Shown piece after piece: positions 5,383 to 6,167 of a stretch of 6,167 bases of DNA; the stretch's first letter is position 1; the number at the start of each line of letters is the position of its first letter. The position numbers and the translations under genes were made by a program. The stretch is from Chloroflexota bacterium. Lineage in GTDB: Bacteria; Chloroflexota; Anaerolineae; Anaerolineales; Anaerolineaceae. The notes under the pieces are model-generated. The model was not told the DNA's origin. It made no database searches and worked only from the letters and a program-made list of their open reading frames with translations. The DNA lies in contig JAGVUS010000404.1 in assembly GCA_019136175.1 (NCBI GenBank), positions 1 to 6,167 on the forward strand, read 5' to 3'.

Positions 5383-6167
5383 ATGAACATTCCCATTCAA
5401 CAGATTTTTAATATTCTCATCACATCACCTGGCAATTTGATTTATCATCTAGTCTTGGCATTCACAATCATGTCTGGATTGCAATCTGCGCTTCTCAATT
5501 CGGACATTCAGCAACCATCCATTCGAAGGATGATTCTCGGTTTTTCAATACTCCTGCTGGGTCAAATCATCCTTTTTGTCATGAGCGGGCTATCAGCTCA
5601 AGGGTTGGCGAATCCAAGAATATTGCTTCCGCCCCTTGATCGAAGTTTTGTTTCATTGATTTCACTCTGGTTGGTTTGGATCTGGTGTTTCCCAAATCCA
5701 AACCGTACTATTGATGCAATCCACATCCTGCTAAACGCCGCAATCATTCTCGGTGCGATTTTTTCCATTTCCTTATGGACAGGTTCCGCGGAAATCCTCA
5801 AATTCAATCAAACGTGGTTGGATACTGCCTGGAATATCGCCAGTACCATCATTCTCTTTGCAGGAATTGGCGTTTTACTGGTCAAACGCCCGGACATATG
5901 GGGGATTGGAGTGGTGGTTTTAACAATTTTGCTTGTTGGCATTGTCATCAACCTTGTATTTCCGCAATTGGATGCTGATTTCTCCGGTGCGATTCGTTTG
6001 GCGCAAATCTGCGCATTTCCATTATTGCCAACACTGGCACGCAGGATTGGTACTCCACACAAAGCAATTCTTGCCGTCCCACAATCCAAATTACAGGAAC
6101 AAGCATCCAACCCCTCATCTGGCAGAGATGGATATAATACCCGCACCTTGCAGGCATGGATGGAAGT
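5383..6167 (+). CDS. Seven-helix membrane sensor module, N-terminal part of a larger protein (partial)
   Basis: An open frame of 261 complete codons runs without a stop to the window end, so the gene is truncated by the window. The product begins MNIPIQQIFNILITSPGNL. It has seven hydrophobic segments at about residues 19-38, 50-70, 89-103, 112-132, 145-166, 171-192 and 201-219. A basic turn (RRIG, 220-223) and a polar, probably cytoplasmic linker with SKLQEQASNPSSGRDG follow. I do not recognise a catalytic motif in the visible part. Seven-helix N-terminal units followed by a soluble linker are typical of membrane sensors fused to GAF/PAS, histidine-kinase or phosphatase domains, so a signalling protein is my inference. 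A transporter or other membrane protein cannot be excluded. The ATG at 5383 is supported by the extended -10 element just upstream; an in-frame TTG at 5377 is a less likely alternative. Confidence 0.75.
   Translation, partial: MNIPIQQIFNILITSPGNLIYHLVLAFTIMSGLQSALLNSDIQQPSIRRMILGFSILLLGQIILFVMSGLSAQGLANPRILLPPLDRSFVSLISLWLVWIWCFPNPNRTIDAIHILLNAAIILGAIFSISLWTGSAEILKFNQTWLDTAWNIASTIILFAGIGVLLVKRPDIWGIGVVVLTILLVGIVINLVFPQLDADFSGAIRLAQICAFPLLPTLARRIGTPHKAILAVPQSKLQEQASNPSSGRDGYNTRTLQAWME

Noticed and set aside
5123..5386. Plus-strand frame containing VPKEGFEPSRALRPLRPERSASANSATSA
   Set aside because: It is the reverse-strand translation of the same tRNA-Leu, another common annotation artefact.
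5784..5793. Ten-base palindrome TTCCGCGGAA
   Set aside because: Short enough to occur by chance, and inside a coding region with no partner sites.
5808..6146. Minus-strand frame of 112 codons at the window end
   Set aside because: It is antisense to the continuous membrane-protein frame, which has hydrophobic periodicity and a promoter; the minus product is Cys/Arg-rich without family signal.

Overview
The window reads as ordinary bacterial chromosome with moderate GC, encoding a signalling module and some housekeeping genes. The long multi-GAF SpoIIE-type phosphatase, the DivIC/FtsB-like protein with a proline-rich tail, and a seven-helix membrane sensor next to them suggest a Chloroflexota bacterium, probably of the Anaerolineae. 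This is inference from gene style, not from a phylogenetic marker. I see no mobile element, CRISPR array or phage gene.

Region 1 (35-4639, + strand) is a three-gene partner-switching cassette. It holds a STAS-domain anti-sigma-factor antagonist (35-370), an RsbW/SpoIIAB-like ATP-binding switch kinase (382-819), and a 1280-residue phosphatase with six tandem GAF domains and a C-terminal SpoIIE/RsbU PP2C domain (797-4639). The expected logic is that the kinase phosphorylates the STAS protein on Ser55 and so keeps its own target free to be bound. The phosphatase removes that phosphate when its GAF array senses a signal, and the dephosphorylated STAS protein then captures the kinase. Spacing is tight (11 nt, then a 23-nt overlap), and only the first gene has a good Shine-Dalgarno site, which fits one operon with translational coupling. 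No sigma factor lies in the window, so the final target is unknown.

Region 2 (4673-5056, - strand) is a small FtsB/DivIC-like septum-formation protein that converges on the phosphatase gene with only 33 nt between the stops. Upstream of it on the same strand is a complete tRNA-Leu(CAG) gene (5187-5274) with its own near-consensus promoter and a strong intrinsic terminator placed right behind the CCA end.

Region 3 (5383 to the window end, + strand) is the N-terminal part of an open reading frame that runs off the window. It encodes seven hydrophobic helices followed by a polar linker, and is probably the membrane sensor module of a larger signalling protein. It is preceded by a perfect extended -10 element (TGCTATAAT) that would leave a leader of only about 15 nt.

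The most notable extras are a perfect 12-bp inverted repeat inside the conserved N-box of the kinase gene, the six-GAF architecture of the phosphatase, and the atypical Trp-rich C-terminus of the FtsB-like protein. I do not see evidence of a wholly new system.
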